64,000 nt of DNA. It comes from Brevibacterium sp. CBA3109 (GTDB lineage Bacteria > Actinomycetota > Actinomycetes > Actinomycetales > Brevibacteriaceae). The notes under the pieces were generated by a model. That model worked only from the letters and a program-made list of their open reading frames with translations. It ran no database searches and was not told where the DNA came from. Shown piece by piece: positions 37,259 to 46,518 of the stretch. Both the position numbers and the translations under genes were made by a program. The DNA lies in contig NZ_CP158281.1 in the NCBI RefSeq assembly GCF_040256645.1, forward strand, positions 186,001 through 250,000, written 5' to 3'. Within the stretch, counting starts at the first letter, position 1. Each line of letters opens with the position of its first letter.

Positions 37259-38428
37259 TTACCGCGTTGCGGCGAAGTCGGCGATCCGATCGCAGGCCGT
37301 ATTGATAGTCTCCGGGGCGACGGAGAACGTCAGCCGCAGGTAGCCCTCACCCTGAGCCCCGAATGCCGAGCCGGGAATCGTTGCCAACCCGTGGTTCTCC
37401 AGAAGAGCGGTGGCCGCCTCCCACGAGGTCAGTCCCCAGTCCTTGATGTTGGCAAAGGCATAGAACGTGGCCTCGGGGCGCAGCATGCTGATGCCGTCGA
37501 TGCCCGCAATGCGCTCGGTGATGAGGTCGCGGCGCTGCGCATAGGACTGCACCATCATGTCGACGTCGGTCTGCGGGCCCTCGATCGCTGCGAGTGCCGC
37601 TTCCTGCACGAACCCGGGAAGGCTCGAGGTGATTCCCTCCTGGAGGAAGGCCATCGGCGCGATGAGATCGACCGACCCGATGACGAATCCACAGCGCCAC
37701 CCGGTCATCGCGTAGGTCTTCGAGAAGCTGTTGACAACGAGGAACCGATCGAAGCCAGGGCGCACCTCGGCGATGGAGGTGAACTGGGCATCGTCGAAGG
37801 TGATCTGGTCATAGACCTCGTCGGAGATGACCGTGAAGCCGAACTCCTCGGCCAGATCCGCGATCGTCTCCAATTCGGCCCGGTCCATGACCGAGCCCAA
37901 GGGGTTCGACGGGCTGTTGATGATGATCGCCGCGGTCTTGTCGGTGATAACCGATCGAACGTCCTCGGCGCGGAATTTGAAGTCGTTGTCCTCCGTGACC
38001 GGCACTGGAACCGCCACCCCGCCGAGGCGGTGGATCTGTCCCACATAGTTCGGGAAGCTGGGATCGGGGATGATGACCTCTTCACCAGGGGAGACGGTGA
38101 CGTCGAGGGCGAAAGTCAGCGCCTCCATCGCACCGAAGGAGACCATGACATTGTTGGCTGTGACCTCGCGATTCCACCGGCCGGCGTACTTCGCCGCGAT
38201 CGCCGTGCGCAGCGGTAGGATGCCGGCGTTGGCCACGTACCGAGTCTGATTGTTCTCGATCCCGCGGATGCCGGCGGCCTTGATGTGCGCGGGAGTATTG
38301 AAGTCCGGCTCGCCGACCGTCAGCTTCACGGCCTCTGGGTAGTCCAAGGCTAGGTTGAACATCTTGCGGATGTTCGAGGCTGGGTAGGTCTGGGCCATCG
38401 GGGCGATGCGGCGGTACTCATGTGTCAT
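37259..38428 (-). CDS. PLP-dependent aminotransferase, class I/II
   Basis: A 389-residue fold-type I aminotransferase. Lys in VNSFSKTYAMTGWRCGF (near residue 236) binds PLP; INSPSNPLGSVMDR and VISDEVYDQI supply Asn, Asp and Tyr that hold the cofactor; LRLTFS near the end has the Arg that binds the substrate carboxylate. It resembles the aspartate/aromatic or kynurenine-type group; the amino donor is not clear. It is followed leftwards by no partner, and the FAD oxidoreductase gene lies just upstream on the same strand (45 bases), so both may act in amino acid or amine breakdown. Confidence 0.9.
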   Translation of the reverse strand: MTHEYRRIAPMAQTYPASNIRKMFNLALDYPEAVKLTVGEPDFNTPAHIKAAGIRGIENNQTRYVANAGILPLRTAIAAKYAGRWNREVTANNVMVSFGAMEALTFALDVTVSPGEEVIIPDPSFPNYVGQIHRLGGVAVPVPVTEDNDFKFRAEDVRSVITDKTAAIIINSPSNPLGSVMDRAELETIADLAEEFGFTVISDEVYDQITFDDAQFTSIAEVRPGFDRFLVVNSFSKTYAMTGWRCGFVIGSVDLIAPMAFLQEGITSSLPGFVQEAALAAIEGPQTDVDMMVQSYAQRRDLITERIAGIDGISMLRPEATFYAFANIKDWGLTSWEAATALLENHGLATIPGSAFGAQGEGYLRLTFSVAPETINTACDRIADFAATR

Positions 38429-38473
38429 TGATTCCTCGTACTTCTGTGTGGAGCCACGTTGGTTGGGCCGGGT

Positions 38474-39928
38474 CTATTCGTGGAGCCCGGCCAGGCGGGA
38501 GCCGAACTGGGCGAGCAGGCTCGTCTTCTTTGCGCCGGTGATCCGTTCCCACTCATCGGCGATGTTGAAGATCTTGTACATCGAGCGGATGCCCAACCAA
38601 CGGATCGGCTCGGGCTCCCACTGTCCGGAGTAGTGGTCGTTCCAGGGCAGTTGTGTGAGTGCTGTCGAGGCTCCCGATGCCCGGTCGAGAAGCGTCTTCG
38701 CCGCCAAGTGCGTGGCCGTGACTCCGTGTCCGGCGTAGCCGCGGGCCACGCCGATGCGCTGGTTGGTATCGAAGAAGATCCCCGCGCACCAGTCCCGGGT
38801 CACACCCAGGGCACCGCGCCAAGCGTGGTCGACCTCGAATTCGAGGTTGGGAAAGAGCGAGGACAGGCGCGTGCTCAGCAGCTCGACCACCTCGGCGGGG
38901 ACCTGCCCGTCACCGGGCAACCGCGAGCCGAATTCGTACGGTGCACCGCGACCGCCCAAGGCGATCCGATCGTCGTCGGTGCGTTGGGCGTAGATGAAGG
39001 TGTGCGCGGTGTCGCCGAGGCATTCGCGGCCGTCCCAGCCGATGTCCTCCCACGCCGAGGCGGGCAGCGGGTTGGTCGCGATCATCGACGAGAACACGGG
39101 GATGACCTGACGTCCTTCCAGCCCGGGCAGGTCACCGGTGACGGTGTCCGAGTAGCCCTCGAGGCAGACGAAGATCGTGTCCCCGGTGACCGGGCCGCGA
39201 TTCGTTGCGACCACACCCTTGCCGATGTGACCCGCCGAGGTGTCCTCGCAGATCGTGACGCCCTGATTCTTGAGGACTGCTGCCAAGCCACGCGTGAGGA
39301 GTGCGGGGTCAATGCGGGCGGTGCCGGGGAAGAATACGCTGCCGTGAGCGTTGTCGACGTTGATGTGTGCCTTGGTCGCCTCGGCGTCGAGGAACTGCAT
39401 GTCCTCGGGTCCGTAGCCGTACTGTTTGTCACCCTCGTAAAGTTCGCGCAGTCGGGTCATTCCGGCCTCGGACTGGGCGATGTCGATGTGGCCGCCGCGG
39501 ACCTGATGGGCGTCGATGCCCTCGCTTTTGAGAACCTCGAGGACCTCGTCGATGGAGTCGAAGAGTGCAGACTGGAATGACCTCACGGACTCCACCCCGC
39601 TCAGTCCGGCAGAGCCGACCGGGCCGTTTGGGTCGGTGTCGTTGGCACGGTCGACCGCCTCGGCGTACTTGGCCCTGTTGCCGGGCATCAGTGTGGAGAG
39701 CCAGCCGCCGTTGCGACCTGAGGCACCGTAGCCGATGTGCTTTGCCTCGACGATGGTGATCTGCCAGTCGGGGTGAGTCTGCCTGGCGTAGTAGGCCGAC
39801 CACAGGCCGGTCAAGCCGCCGCCGACGATGACGAGGTCCTGCTTATCGGTGGGCAGTGGGGAGGGCGTGGTGGTCTCGGGAGGGGACTGGGTCAGCCAAT
39901 GGGAGGCCTCGCCGTTGAGGTAGGACAT
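38474..39928 (-). CDS. FAD-dependent amine/amino-acid oxidoreductase (DAO family)
   Basis: A 484-residue protein from ATG 39928; the frame is open to 40135 but the extra residues do not fit. DLVIVGGGLTGLWSAYYA is the FAD-binding Rossmann loop, and YGASGRNGGWLS is typical of gamma-glutamylputrescine oxidase and related DAO enzymes. RGYAGHGVTATHLAAK near the end closes the FAD site. It oxidises a C-N bond and yields an aldehyde or oxo-acid, hydrogen peroxide and an amine. It lies upstream of the aminotransferase and opposite a cupin gene. Confidence 0.88.
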   Translation of the reverse strand: MSYLNGEASHWLTQSPPETTTPSPLPTDKQDLVIVGGGLTGLWSAYYARQTHPDWQITIVEAKHIGYGASGRNGGWLSTLMPGNRAKYAEAVDRANDTDPNGPVGSAGLSGVESVRSFQSALFDSIDEVLEVLKSEGIDAHQVRGGHIDIAQSEAGMTRLRELYEGDKQYGYGPEDMQFLDAEATKAHINVDNAHGSVFFPGTARIDPALLTRGLAAVLKNQGVTICEDTSAGHIGKGVVATNRGPVTGDTIFVCLEGYSDTVTGDLPGLEGRQVIPVFSSMIATNPLPASAWEDIGWDGRECLGDTAHTFIYAQRTDDDRIALGGRGAPYEFGSRLPGDGQVPAEVVELLSTRLSSLFPNLEFEVDHAWRGALGVTRDWCAGIFFDTNQRIGVARGYAGHGVTATHLAAKTLLDRASGASTALTQLPWNDHYSGQWEPEPIRWLGIRSMYKIFNIADEWERITGAKKTSLLAQFGSRLAGLHE

Positions 39929-40066
39929 GGAATCAGTTCTATCCCACCGTTGGAGCGAAGTAAATGGTTGCAGGGCGGCGTATTGCCATATGGATTCCGT
40001 GCAGTCCAGCCGCGGTTTCATGACTCGGATCAGTCGATGAACCGCGGCTCTGGATAAACTGGCCCC

Positions 40067-40465
40067 ATGAGCGCAATGGAGCCGATCAGCACCGACGATT
40101 TCCCTCTCGACCACGAGCCCATCGAGGACTGGCAACGGGTCGGTGCAGCCACCTCGGCGACCGACAGCGATGCTGGTTCACGCGTTTCGCCTGCCGACGC
40201 GACCACGGCTTTTGCAGAACTCGGTTCGATCGCCGGCGCCGACTACGGCCTGTGGGAGATGAGCGCTGGTGCCATGCGCGATGTCGAAGGCGATGAGGTC
40301 TTCATCGTCATCAGCGGCACCGGCCGCATCGAATTCGACGAACCTGACCTGCCTCCAGTTGAGCTCTCGCCCGGCACATTGGTCCACCTCGAAGACGGGA
40401 TGAAAACTCGCTGGCACGTTGACGAAGCACCCCTGCGGAAACTGTTCATCGCGCCCAGCGAATAG
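40067..40465 (+). CDS. Cupin-domain protein (DUF861-like)
   Basis: A 132-residue single-domain cupin. YGLWEMSAGAMRDVEGDEVFIVISG includes the first cupin motif in the form seen in Cupin_3/EutQ-like proteins (with a Glu as metal ligand), and LSPGTLVHLEDGMKTRWHV the second. It is divergent from the FAD oxidoreductase gene with 138 bases between them, a common pairing; it may be a small enzyme or sensor in the same amine pathway. No partner domain. Confidence 0.8.
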   Translation: MSAMEPISTDDFPLDHEPIEDWQRVGAATSATDSDAGSRVSPADATTAFAELGSIAGADYGLWEMSAGAMRDVEGDEVFIVISGTGRIEFDEPDLPPVELSPGTLVHLEDGMKTRWHVDEAPLRKLFIAPSE

Positions 40466-40604
40466 CGGGTCTCACGCACCCGTACGGTGGCGAACCCACA
40501 CATTCGGCTCGATGTAGACGGCAGTGGCGTGCTCGACATCGCAGGCGGCTCCCAAGACGACTCTGGTTAGACAGGCAGGCAAGTCGACTGGGTCGAAAGG
40601 GTCA

Positions 40605-41168
40605 ATGATGATGATCGACCAGGCTTTTCCGCGGGACCTCGTAATGATCGGCGCGGTGTTCGGACTCGCGGCGTTCATCTGGTCAGGATGGGCGCAGGAG
40701 GGCCCGCCGGGTCGCGCCGTCTTCCGCGTCATCCTCGGCGCGCTCTCCGTGTGCGGACTCGCCTTGATGGTGCCCAGCATCCTGCTGTCGATCCGACACT
40801 GGGACGAAGCGACGGCGATCGCCACCGGAACCACGACCTTCACCGTCTACATCGTCATCGTCTGGGCTGAGATCATCGTCGGCGGTGTGCTCGGTTTCCT
40901 CGCCATCCGTTCGGGGCACTCGGACTGGGTTGCGCCGCTGATCTTCGCGATCGTCGGCATCCATTTCTTTGCTCTCGCCATGGTCTTCGCCCAGCCCGTC
41001 CTCCATCTCGCCGCGGCGCTGCTGACCGTGGTCGCGGTTGTGGCGCTTCTTCTGCCACGAGATATCGCCGCACCGAGTTTCTGGTGTGGTCTGCTCGGCG
41101 CACCGGTGTTCTTGAGCATCGGACTATGGTGCCTGATGGCCGGTCGCGACGCTCTTGCTGTGAGCTGA
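40605..41168 (+). CDS. Multi-pass membrane protein, unknown function
   Basis: A protein of about 187 residues with six hydrophobic segments (including FGLAAFIWSGWAQ, VCGLALMVPSILL, IVIVWAEIIVGGVLGF, LIFAIVGIHFFALAM and AALLTVVAVVALLL). No family is recognised. GAAAGG lies upstream of ATG 40605. Loops are short, so it is mostly buried in the membrane. It stands alone between the cupin gene and an aminotransferase. Confidence 0.7.
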   Translation: MMMIDQAFPRDLVMIGAVFGLAAFIWSGWAQEGPPGRAVFRVILGALSVCGLALMVPSILLSIRHWDEATAIATGTTTFTVYIVIVWAEIIVGGVLGFLAIRSGHSDWVAPLIFAIVGIHFFALAMVFAQPVLHLAAALLTVVAVVALLLPRDIAAPSFWCGLLGAPVFLSIGLWCLMAGRDALAVS

Positions 41169-41307
41169 GCGCGTTGGCTGCGAACTGACAGCCGGGCACC
41201 ACTGACATTCGACACCACAGTGTTCTATCGTGAGGGAATCGACGGGAACCGGGAATGCAGATCCGCAGACTTCCACACCGTCAGTGATCTGATTGAAGGA
41301 GCCGACA

Positions 41308-42504
41308 ATGAAGACTGCTCGCCGCTTGGAGAACCTCGGCACCGAGACCTCGTTTCGGGTTGCCCAGGACGCCGCCGACTGGAAGGCCCGCGGCAATGTG
41401 GTCTATCCGTTCCACCTCGGCGATCTCAATTTCCCCATGGCACCCCACATCGTCGAGGCCATGGACAAGGCGATCAAGGACGGCAAGACCGGCTACTGCC
41501 CGGGCCCGGGGATCCCGGAACTGCGCGCAGCACTGGCCGATGACATCGGCTCCCGACGTGGGATGAGCATCGACCCCGCCGAGGTGGTCGTGACCACAGG
41601 TGGCAAGCCGGTCATCACGAAATTCCTCCAAACCGTCATGGATCCTGGCGAAGGCGTGCTCTACCCCAGCCCCGGCTTCCCGATCTACGAATCCCAGATC
41701 GAATACCTCGGCGGCACTGCCCTGCCCTACCGGTACGTGCCCACCGACGACGGATTCGCCATCGACCTCGACCACCTGCGGGCCTCGATCGACGACCAGA
41801 CCGTCGCCATCATCTACAACGACCTGCAGAACCCGATCTCGGCCGAATCCACCGATGCCGAACGTGAGGCCATTGCCCAGATCGCCCAGGAGTTCGATCT
41901 CTGGGTGCTCTCCGATGAGGCCTACTTCGAGATGCGCTACAAGGGGAAGTCGAAGTCCATCGCCGCACTTGACGGCATGCGCGAGCGCACCGTCATCCTC
42001 TACACGTTCAGCAAGAAGTTCGCGATGACCGGGTCCCGCTTGGGCTGTGCTGTCGCACCTCGTGAGATCGCCGAGGTGATGTCGACGTTGAACACCAACG
42101 ACGAATCGTGCACCACCCATTACGTCCAGTGGGCAGGCATCGCCGCACTGCAGGGACCACAGGACGGCGTAGGGAAGATGCTCGAGGTGCTGCGCAAGCG
42201 TCGGGACGCCACCTGCTCGATCGTCAACTCGATTCCGGGCATGAGCGTGGCAACGCCTGGCTCAACGTTCTACGTCTTCCCCGATGTCACCGAGGCGATG
42301 GCGGCCATGGGGATTGCCACGCTGGGTGAGTTCTCCACCGCGGCACTCCACAACACGGGAGTCTCCTTCTGCACCCGCGAACACTTCGGCCGGAAGCAGG
42401 AGTGGGAGGACCGCAGTTACATCCGTCTGGCCTACTCGGGCATCGGCGTCGACGAGATCAATGAAGGTCTGGGGCGCCTACGTGACTGGGTCACGCAGGG
42501 CTGA
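41308..42504 (+). CDS. PLP-dependent aminotransferase, class I/II
   Basis: A 398-residue fold-type I enzyme. GYCPGPGIPELRAALADDI and TTGGKPVITKFLQTV lie in the N-terminal half; YNDLQNPISAEST has the Asn that contacts PLP; LSDEAYFEMRY has Asp and Tyr; LYTFSKKFAMTGSRLGC has the PLP Lys near residue 236; SYIRLAYS near the end has the carboxylate-binding Arg. GAAGGAG stands nine bases before ATG 41308; an in-frame TTG at 41293 is not needed. Its substrate is not clear. It converges with lgt. Confidence 0.9.
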   Translation: MKTARRLENLGTETSFRVAQDAADWKARGNVVYPFHLGDLNFPMAPHIVEAMDKAIKDGKTGYCPGPGIPELRAALADDIGSRRGMSIDPAEVVVTTGGKPVITKFLQTVMDPGEGVLYPSPGFPIYESQIEYLGGTALPYRYVPTDDGFAIDLDHLRASIDDQTVAIIYNDLQNPISAESTDAEREAIAQIAQEFDLWVLSDEAYFEMRYKGKSKSIAALDGMRERTVILYTFSKKFAMTGSRLGCAVAPREIAEVMSTLNTNDESCTTHYVQWAGIAALQGPQDGVGKMLEVLRKRRDATCSIVNSIPGMSVATPGSTFYVFPDVTEAMAAMGIATLGEFSTAALHNTGVSFCTREHFGRKQEWEDRSYIRLAYSGIGVDEINEGLGRLRDWVTQG

Positions 42505-42549
42505 GCCAGCTGGTCGCCGCCGGTCGAGCCAGTTGGCCGGTCGAGCTGA

Positions 42550-43473
42550 TCAGTCGGCGGGTTCGGGCTCAGGTTTCCGATCATTGATGAACGGTGACTT
42601 CTCCGGCTCGGGGTGCCGCATCTTCTGAACGACGATGATGGCGGTTCCGAGAGCAACCGCGCCAATCGCTGCCCACACATTGGTGCGCAGGCCGAGGACG
42701 ACGAAGCTGGGGTCGAGGCGAATGGACTCCCAGACGATGCGTCCGGCGCCGTACCAGACGAGGTACATGCCGAAGAGGCGTCCCCACTGGAAGAACAGGT
42801 GGCGGCCCAACCACAGCAGGACCAGGGCGCCGAGGCTGTTCCAGATGACCTCGTAGAGGAACGTCGGGTGGAAGAGGGTGTCGACAGGCAGCCCGGGAGG
42901 GAAAGCCGGATTGTTCGGGTCGATCTCCAGGCCCCAGGGAAGTGTGGTCGGTTGGCCGAAGAGCTCCTGATTGAACCAGTTGCCGAAGCGACCGCACGCC
43001 TGGGCGAGGATCAGTCCCGGGGCGATGGCGTCGAGAAGTGCGGAGAGTTTGATGCTGAGCCGGCGGCACATGATCAGCGCGCCCAGGGTGCCGCCGATGA
43101 GTGAGCCGAAGATGGCGATTCCGCCCTCCCAGATCGCCCACACGGAGCCGGGCTCAAAGGGATTCCACGGATTGCGGCCAGGGCCGAAGTAGTCCGTGTA
43201 GTGGGTGATGACGTGGTAGATCCTGGCCCCGATGATGGCCATCGGGACGGCCAGGGTCGCAATGTCGAGGACCTGCCATTCCTCGACTCCGCGCTTGGTC
43301 AGCCGGTGATTGGTCAACACGATGGCGATGACGATTCCCGCGAGGATGCACAGCGCATAGAAGTGAATCGTCAGGGGGCCCAGCGAGAAGCTGGAGACGC
43401 TCGGGCTGGGAATAGAGGCCAGAACATCGTGGGGCAGCGTGGGCAGGTCGTCGACCGTTGGATTGGCAAGCAC
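42550..43473 (-). CDS. lgt: Prolipoprotein diacylglyceryl transferase
   Basis: A 307-residue membrane enzyme with seven predicted helices that moves diacylglycerol from phosphatidylglycerol to the lipobox Cys of prolipoproteins. HFYALCILAGIVIAI, IGARIYHVITHY, WEGGIAIFGSLIGG and the signature GRFGNWFNQELFGQP are present, the last carrying the Arg and Asn of the active site. The start is GTG 43473. The acidic, proline-rich tail of about 20 residues (EPEKSPFINDRKPEPEPAD) is typical of actinobacteria. A housekeeping gene; it shows the region is core genome. Confidence 0.95.
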   Translation of the reverse strand: MLANPTVDDLPTLPHDVLASIPSPSVSSFSLGPLTIHFYALCILAGIVIAIVLTNHRLTKRGVEEWQVLDIATLAVPMAIIGARIYHVITHYTDYFGPGRNPWNPFEPGSVWAIWEGGIAIFGSLIGGTLGALIMCRRLSIKLSALLDAIAPGLILAQACGRFGNWFNQELFGQPTTLPWGLEIDPNNPAFPPGLPVDTLFHPTFLYEVIWNSLGALVLLWLGRHLFFQWGRLFGMYLVWYGAGRIVWESIRLDPSFVVLGLRTNVWAAIGAVALGTAIIVVQKMRHPEPEKSPFINDRKPEPEPAD

Positions 43474-43581
43474 GGTGTCAGTCTATTTCCTCGACCCCCT
43501 GAAGAGACATTCCAGCAGCCGTGCGCAGCTTCGTGCACCGGTTGAGGGGTGCCAGCACCGTCGAGTGAGATGATGACACCT

Positions 43582-44502
43582 ATGGCACTCGACTTCACCC
43601 TCGTTCAGCTGCGGTACTTCCAGGAGGTTGCCCGCAGGGAGAATATGACCGAGGCGGCCAAGCATCTCAACGTCACCCAGTCGGCGATCTCAACGGCCAT
43701 GGCTCAGCTCGAGCGGACCCTTGGCATCGACCTGTTCATCCGGCAGAAGAACCGCTCCGTGGTCCTCTCACCTGCAGGCCGACGTTTCCTCTTCGAGGTC
43801 AATCCATTCCTCGAATCCTCCGATGCCCTCGGCGAGACCGCCCACGGGCTGGCGCAGTCGCTGAGCGGGAATCTCACTGTCGGGGTTTTCTCACCGATTG
43901 CTCCGACCCGGCTGCCGCTCATCCACGCCGAGTTCGAGAAACGCTACCCCGATGTGCGGGTCAATTACTTCGAGGCCGACCTCCACGAACTCCAGACCGC
44001 GGTCATCGCCGGATTCTGCGACATCGCGCTGACGTACACGCTGGGACTGACCGACCGGTTCGATTCGTTCCTCATCGACGTCGTCAAACCTCACGCGCTC
44101 GTCTCACTCAACCACCACCTCGGCGGGGGAGCGGAGGGACCACGTCCGATCCACCTGAGTGAACTCGCCGACGAAGACTATATCCAACTCGATCTTCCGT
44201 TCTCCCGGCAGTACTACGACGAGCTCTTTCGCATCGCCGGCATCGTGCCGAAGGTGCGGCACAGCTTCGCCGGCTATGAGACCGTCCGATCATTCGTCGC
44301 GATGGGCCACGGATACTCGCTGCTGAGCCAGAGCGTGTCCTCGGGAACGTACATCGGATCGATGACCGTCGACGTGCCGCTGCTCGACGATTTCCCGAGC
44401 ATCGACCTGTCCATGGTGTGGCCCAAAGAGGTACGTCTGAGCCGACGGGCGCGTGCGTTCAGCGAACTGACCAGGGAGATCCTGGGACCCGCGGAGCAGT
44501 AG
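43582..44502 (+). CDS. LysR-family transcriptional regulator
   Basis: A protein of about 306 residues. FTLVQLRYFQEVARRENMTEAAKHLNVTQSAISTAMAQLE is the helix-turn-helix of LysR regulators, described here by position (residues 4-43). The C-terminal effector domain has LTVGVFSPIAPTRLPLI and a second subdomain. ATG 43582 is chosen to keep the usual distance to the HTH; ATGs at 43570 and 43573 are alternatives. It probably controls nearby catabolic genes such as the MHS transporter and amidase cluster that starts at 44982. Confidence 0.9.
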   Translation: MALDFTLVQLRYFQEVARRENMTEAAKHLNVTQSAISTAMAQLERTLGIDLFIRQKNRSVVLSPAGRRFLFEVNPFLESSDALGETAHGLAQSLSGNLTVGVFSPIAPTRLPLIHAEFEKRYPDVRVNYFEADLHELQTAVIAGFCDIALTYTLGLTDRFDSFLIDVVKPHALVSLNHHLGGGAEGPRPIHLSELADEDYIQLDLPFSRQYYDELFRIAGIVPKVRHSFAGYETVRSFVAMGHGYSLLSQSVSSGTYIGSMTVDVPLLDDFPSIDLSMVWPKEVRLSRRARAFSELTREILGPAEQ

Positions 44503-44568
44503 GCGGCCGGCAGGCCCGGGCTTGTCAGCTGGCCCGAGGTGGCCGGCTTGGGGCCCGAGTCCCTGGGG

Positions 44569-44742
44569 TCAGTTTCCGAGTCCGAACAGCCTCTGGACGA
44601 GGTTGCCCTTCTGCTCGGGTTCCGGATCATGGCCGCCGCACCACTGCTGTGCAGGAACCTCGCGCTTGACGGAGTCGATGTGGAGTCCGCATCCGTCCCA
44701 GGTCGTCTTGCCGCAGGTAGTGCAGGTGACTGCTCGGCACAT
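44569..44742 (-). CDS. Small Cys-rich protein, unknown function
   Basis: A 57-residue protein too small to stand out in gene calls. AVTCTTCGKTTWDGCGLHID and later QWCGGHDP hold five Cys and two His, probably one zinc site. Similar short proteins starting MCRAVTC are widespread in actinobacteria, as I remember. A very good AAGGAG eight bases before ATG 44742 supports expression. It is convergent with the LysR gene. Confidence 0.75.
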   Translation of the reverse strand: MCRAVTCTTCGKTTWDGCGLHIDSVKREVPAQQWCGGHDPEPEQKGNLVQRLFGLGN

Positions 44743-44981
44743 GGTTCGTCTCCTTGAGTGGTCTGTGGGTATGGGGCCTCGCGCAGTTGTGTGACTGCGA
44801 GTTTGAGCCTGCGAGCAGTCTCGCACGGCAGCGTGCTCGGGCGCATACCCGCGCCACTCAACAACTGGACTTACCGCTCATCAAGTAGATCTATGGCCAG
44901 GTTAAAAAGTATCTGTTGGACTGATGCACGAAGCCGGGCAACAATGGTTCCCACACCTGAGGACTAGGCAAGGGAGCTTCT

Positions 44982-46301
44982 ATGTCCGCGACACCTGCGA
45001 CGCCCACGACACAACCGAAACAGTCCGGCAAGACCACGAGCATGCAGAAGAAGGTGCTCGTCGGCGGGAGCATCGGCCAATTCGTCGAGTTCTACGACTT
45101 CACGCTCTACGGGCTCTCGGCGGTCATCCTCGCCGACTATTTCTTCCCCGCTGGGGACAAGGTCACCGGACTGCTCGTCATCTTCGCCACCTTCGGCGTC
45201 GCCTTCGTCATGCGGCCCCTGGGCGGACTGTTCTTCGGGGCCCTCGGTGACAAGGTCGGCCGACGCAAGACACTGACGATCACGATCTTCCTCGTCGGCT
45301 GCTGCACCGCGCTCATCGGCATCCTTCCCGGCTTCGACCAGATCGGCTGGTTCGCTCCCATCCTGCTCATCCTCGCCCGCCTGGGTCAGGGATTCTCCGC
45401 TGGCGGCGAATCGGTCGGCGGCCCCTCCTTCGTCTACGAGCACGCTCCGGTCGGCAAGCGCGGGCTGTGGATCAACATCACCCTCGCTGCGACCGCACTG
45501 CCCTCGGTCTTCGCCGGCGGCCTCATCCTGCTGCTCTCGACCGTGATGAGCGATGCCTCGTTCGACTCCTGGGGCTGGCGGATCCCATTCCTTCTCGCCT
45601 TGCCTCTCTCAGCTGTGGGACTCTGGATCCGGTCGCGGACCGATGAGTCCGAACTGTTCAAGAAGACCGCCGCGGAACGACCTAAGGAATTCAGCCCGAT
45701 CCGGGAGTCCTTCCGGGAGAACTGGGTGGGGATGCTGCAGGTCTTCTTCGTCCTCGGCCTCACCGCGCTGGGCTTCTACATGCTCTCGGCCTACTTCGTC
45801 ACATACATCCAGACCACCGGCGACCTCACCCGCGAACAGTCACTACTGACGAATGCCATCGCCATGGCCAGCTACACGATCTTCCTTCCCATCGCCGGAG
45901 CCATCGGCGACAGGGTCGGACGCAAGCCGATGCTCATCGCCGGCTCCATCCTCCTGGCGGCCACGTCGATCCCGGCATTCGGGCTAGTTACCAGCGGCAA
46001 CATGGACCTGGCCTTCATCGGGCAGACGATATTCGTCATCTCCCTGTGCTGCTACGGCGGTGGTTGCTACACCTTCTTCTGCGAGCGCTTCTCCACGAAG
46101 ACCCGCTTCACCTCGGCTGCGATCAGCTACAACATCTCCTACGCGATCCTCGGCGGGACCGCACCGTTCGTCGGCACCTGGCTCGTCGACGTCACCGGTG
46201 TGAACACAGCTCCTGGGTTCTACATGACCGCGGCCTCCGTCGTCGTCCTGGTGCTCATCTTCGTCACCCGCCTGCCCGAGACTCGTGGGCGTCTGGGATG
46301 A
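44982..46301 (+). CDS. MHS-family major facilitator transporter
   Basis: A 439-residue permease with 12 helices. GGSIGQFVEFYDFTLYGLSA and FGALGDKVGRRKTLTITIF are the first helix and loop of the metabolite:H+ symporter group; GAIGDRVGRKPMLIAGSIL is the second-half loop. The basic N-terminus is cytoplasmic. GGGAG precedes the ATG. A strong hairpin follows at 46333-46374, before the amidohydrolase gene, so the transporter may have its own transcript, but its position suggests it takes up the amide or ureide broken down by the next three genes. Confidence 0.92.
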   Translation: MSATPATPTTQPKQSGKTTSMQKKVLVGGSIGQFVEFYDFTLYGLSAVILADYFFPAGDKVTGLLVIFATFGVAFVMRPLGGLFFGALGDKVGRRKTLTITIFLVGCCTALIGILPGFDQIGWFAPILLILARLGQGFSAGGESVGGPSFVYEHAPVGKRGLWINITLAATALPSVFAGGLILLLSTVMSDASFDSWGWRIPFLLALPLSAVGLWIRSRTDESELFKKTAAERPKEFSPIRESFRENWVGMLQVFFVLGLTALGFYMLSAYFVTYIQTTGDLTREQSLLTNAIAMASYTIFLPIAGAIGDRVGRKPMLIAGSILLAATSIPAFGLVTSGNMDLAFIGQTIFVISLCCYGGGCYTFFCERFSTKTRFTSAAISYNISYAILGGTAPFVGTWLVDVTGVNTAPGFYMTAASVVVLVLIFVTRLPETRGRLG

Positions 46302-46332
46302 GGCTCGTCTTGCGGACTTCGCTACCTCTGTC

Positions 46333-46374
46333 TGCGGACGAGAAGCCTGTCTGCAAACAGACTTCTCGTCCGCA
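46333..46374. terminator. Long hairpin after the MHS transporter gene
   Basis: Arms 46333-46350 and 46357-46374 pair at 17 of 18 positions (TGCGGACGAGAAG in the left arm), with a 6-base loop. It lies 31 bases beyond the transporter stop. No T-run follows. Confidence 0.75.
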
Positions 46375-46392
46375 AAGCGAGTAGTCGGCGCC

Positions 46393-46497
46393 CCACCAGC
46401 CTCAGCTCACCAGCCTCAGCCCACTCAGCCTCAGCCCACCAGCCTCAGCTCACCAGCCTCAGCCCACTCAGCCTCAGCCCACTCAGCCTCAGCCCGT
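46393..46497. repeat. Degenerate tandem repeat (CCAGCCTCAGCYCA unit)
   Basis: About 105 bases of short units CCACTCAGCCTCAG and CCACCAGCCTCAG in irregular order. It stands between the hairpin and the start of the M20 gene and could be read through in frame as a Ser/Ala/Gln/Pro-rich stretch. Confidence 0.8.
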
Positions 46498-46518
46498 AGC
46501 CACAGAAAGAGACGCACC

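Noticed and set aside
46285..46518. N-terminal extension of the M20 amidohydrolase through the tandem repeat
   Set aside because: The frame is open, but it runs through a hairpin and repeat with no family match; ATG 46519 gives the normal protein.
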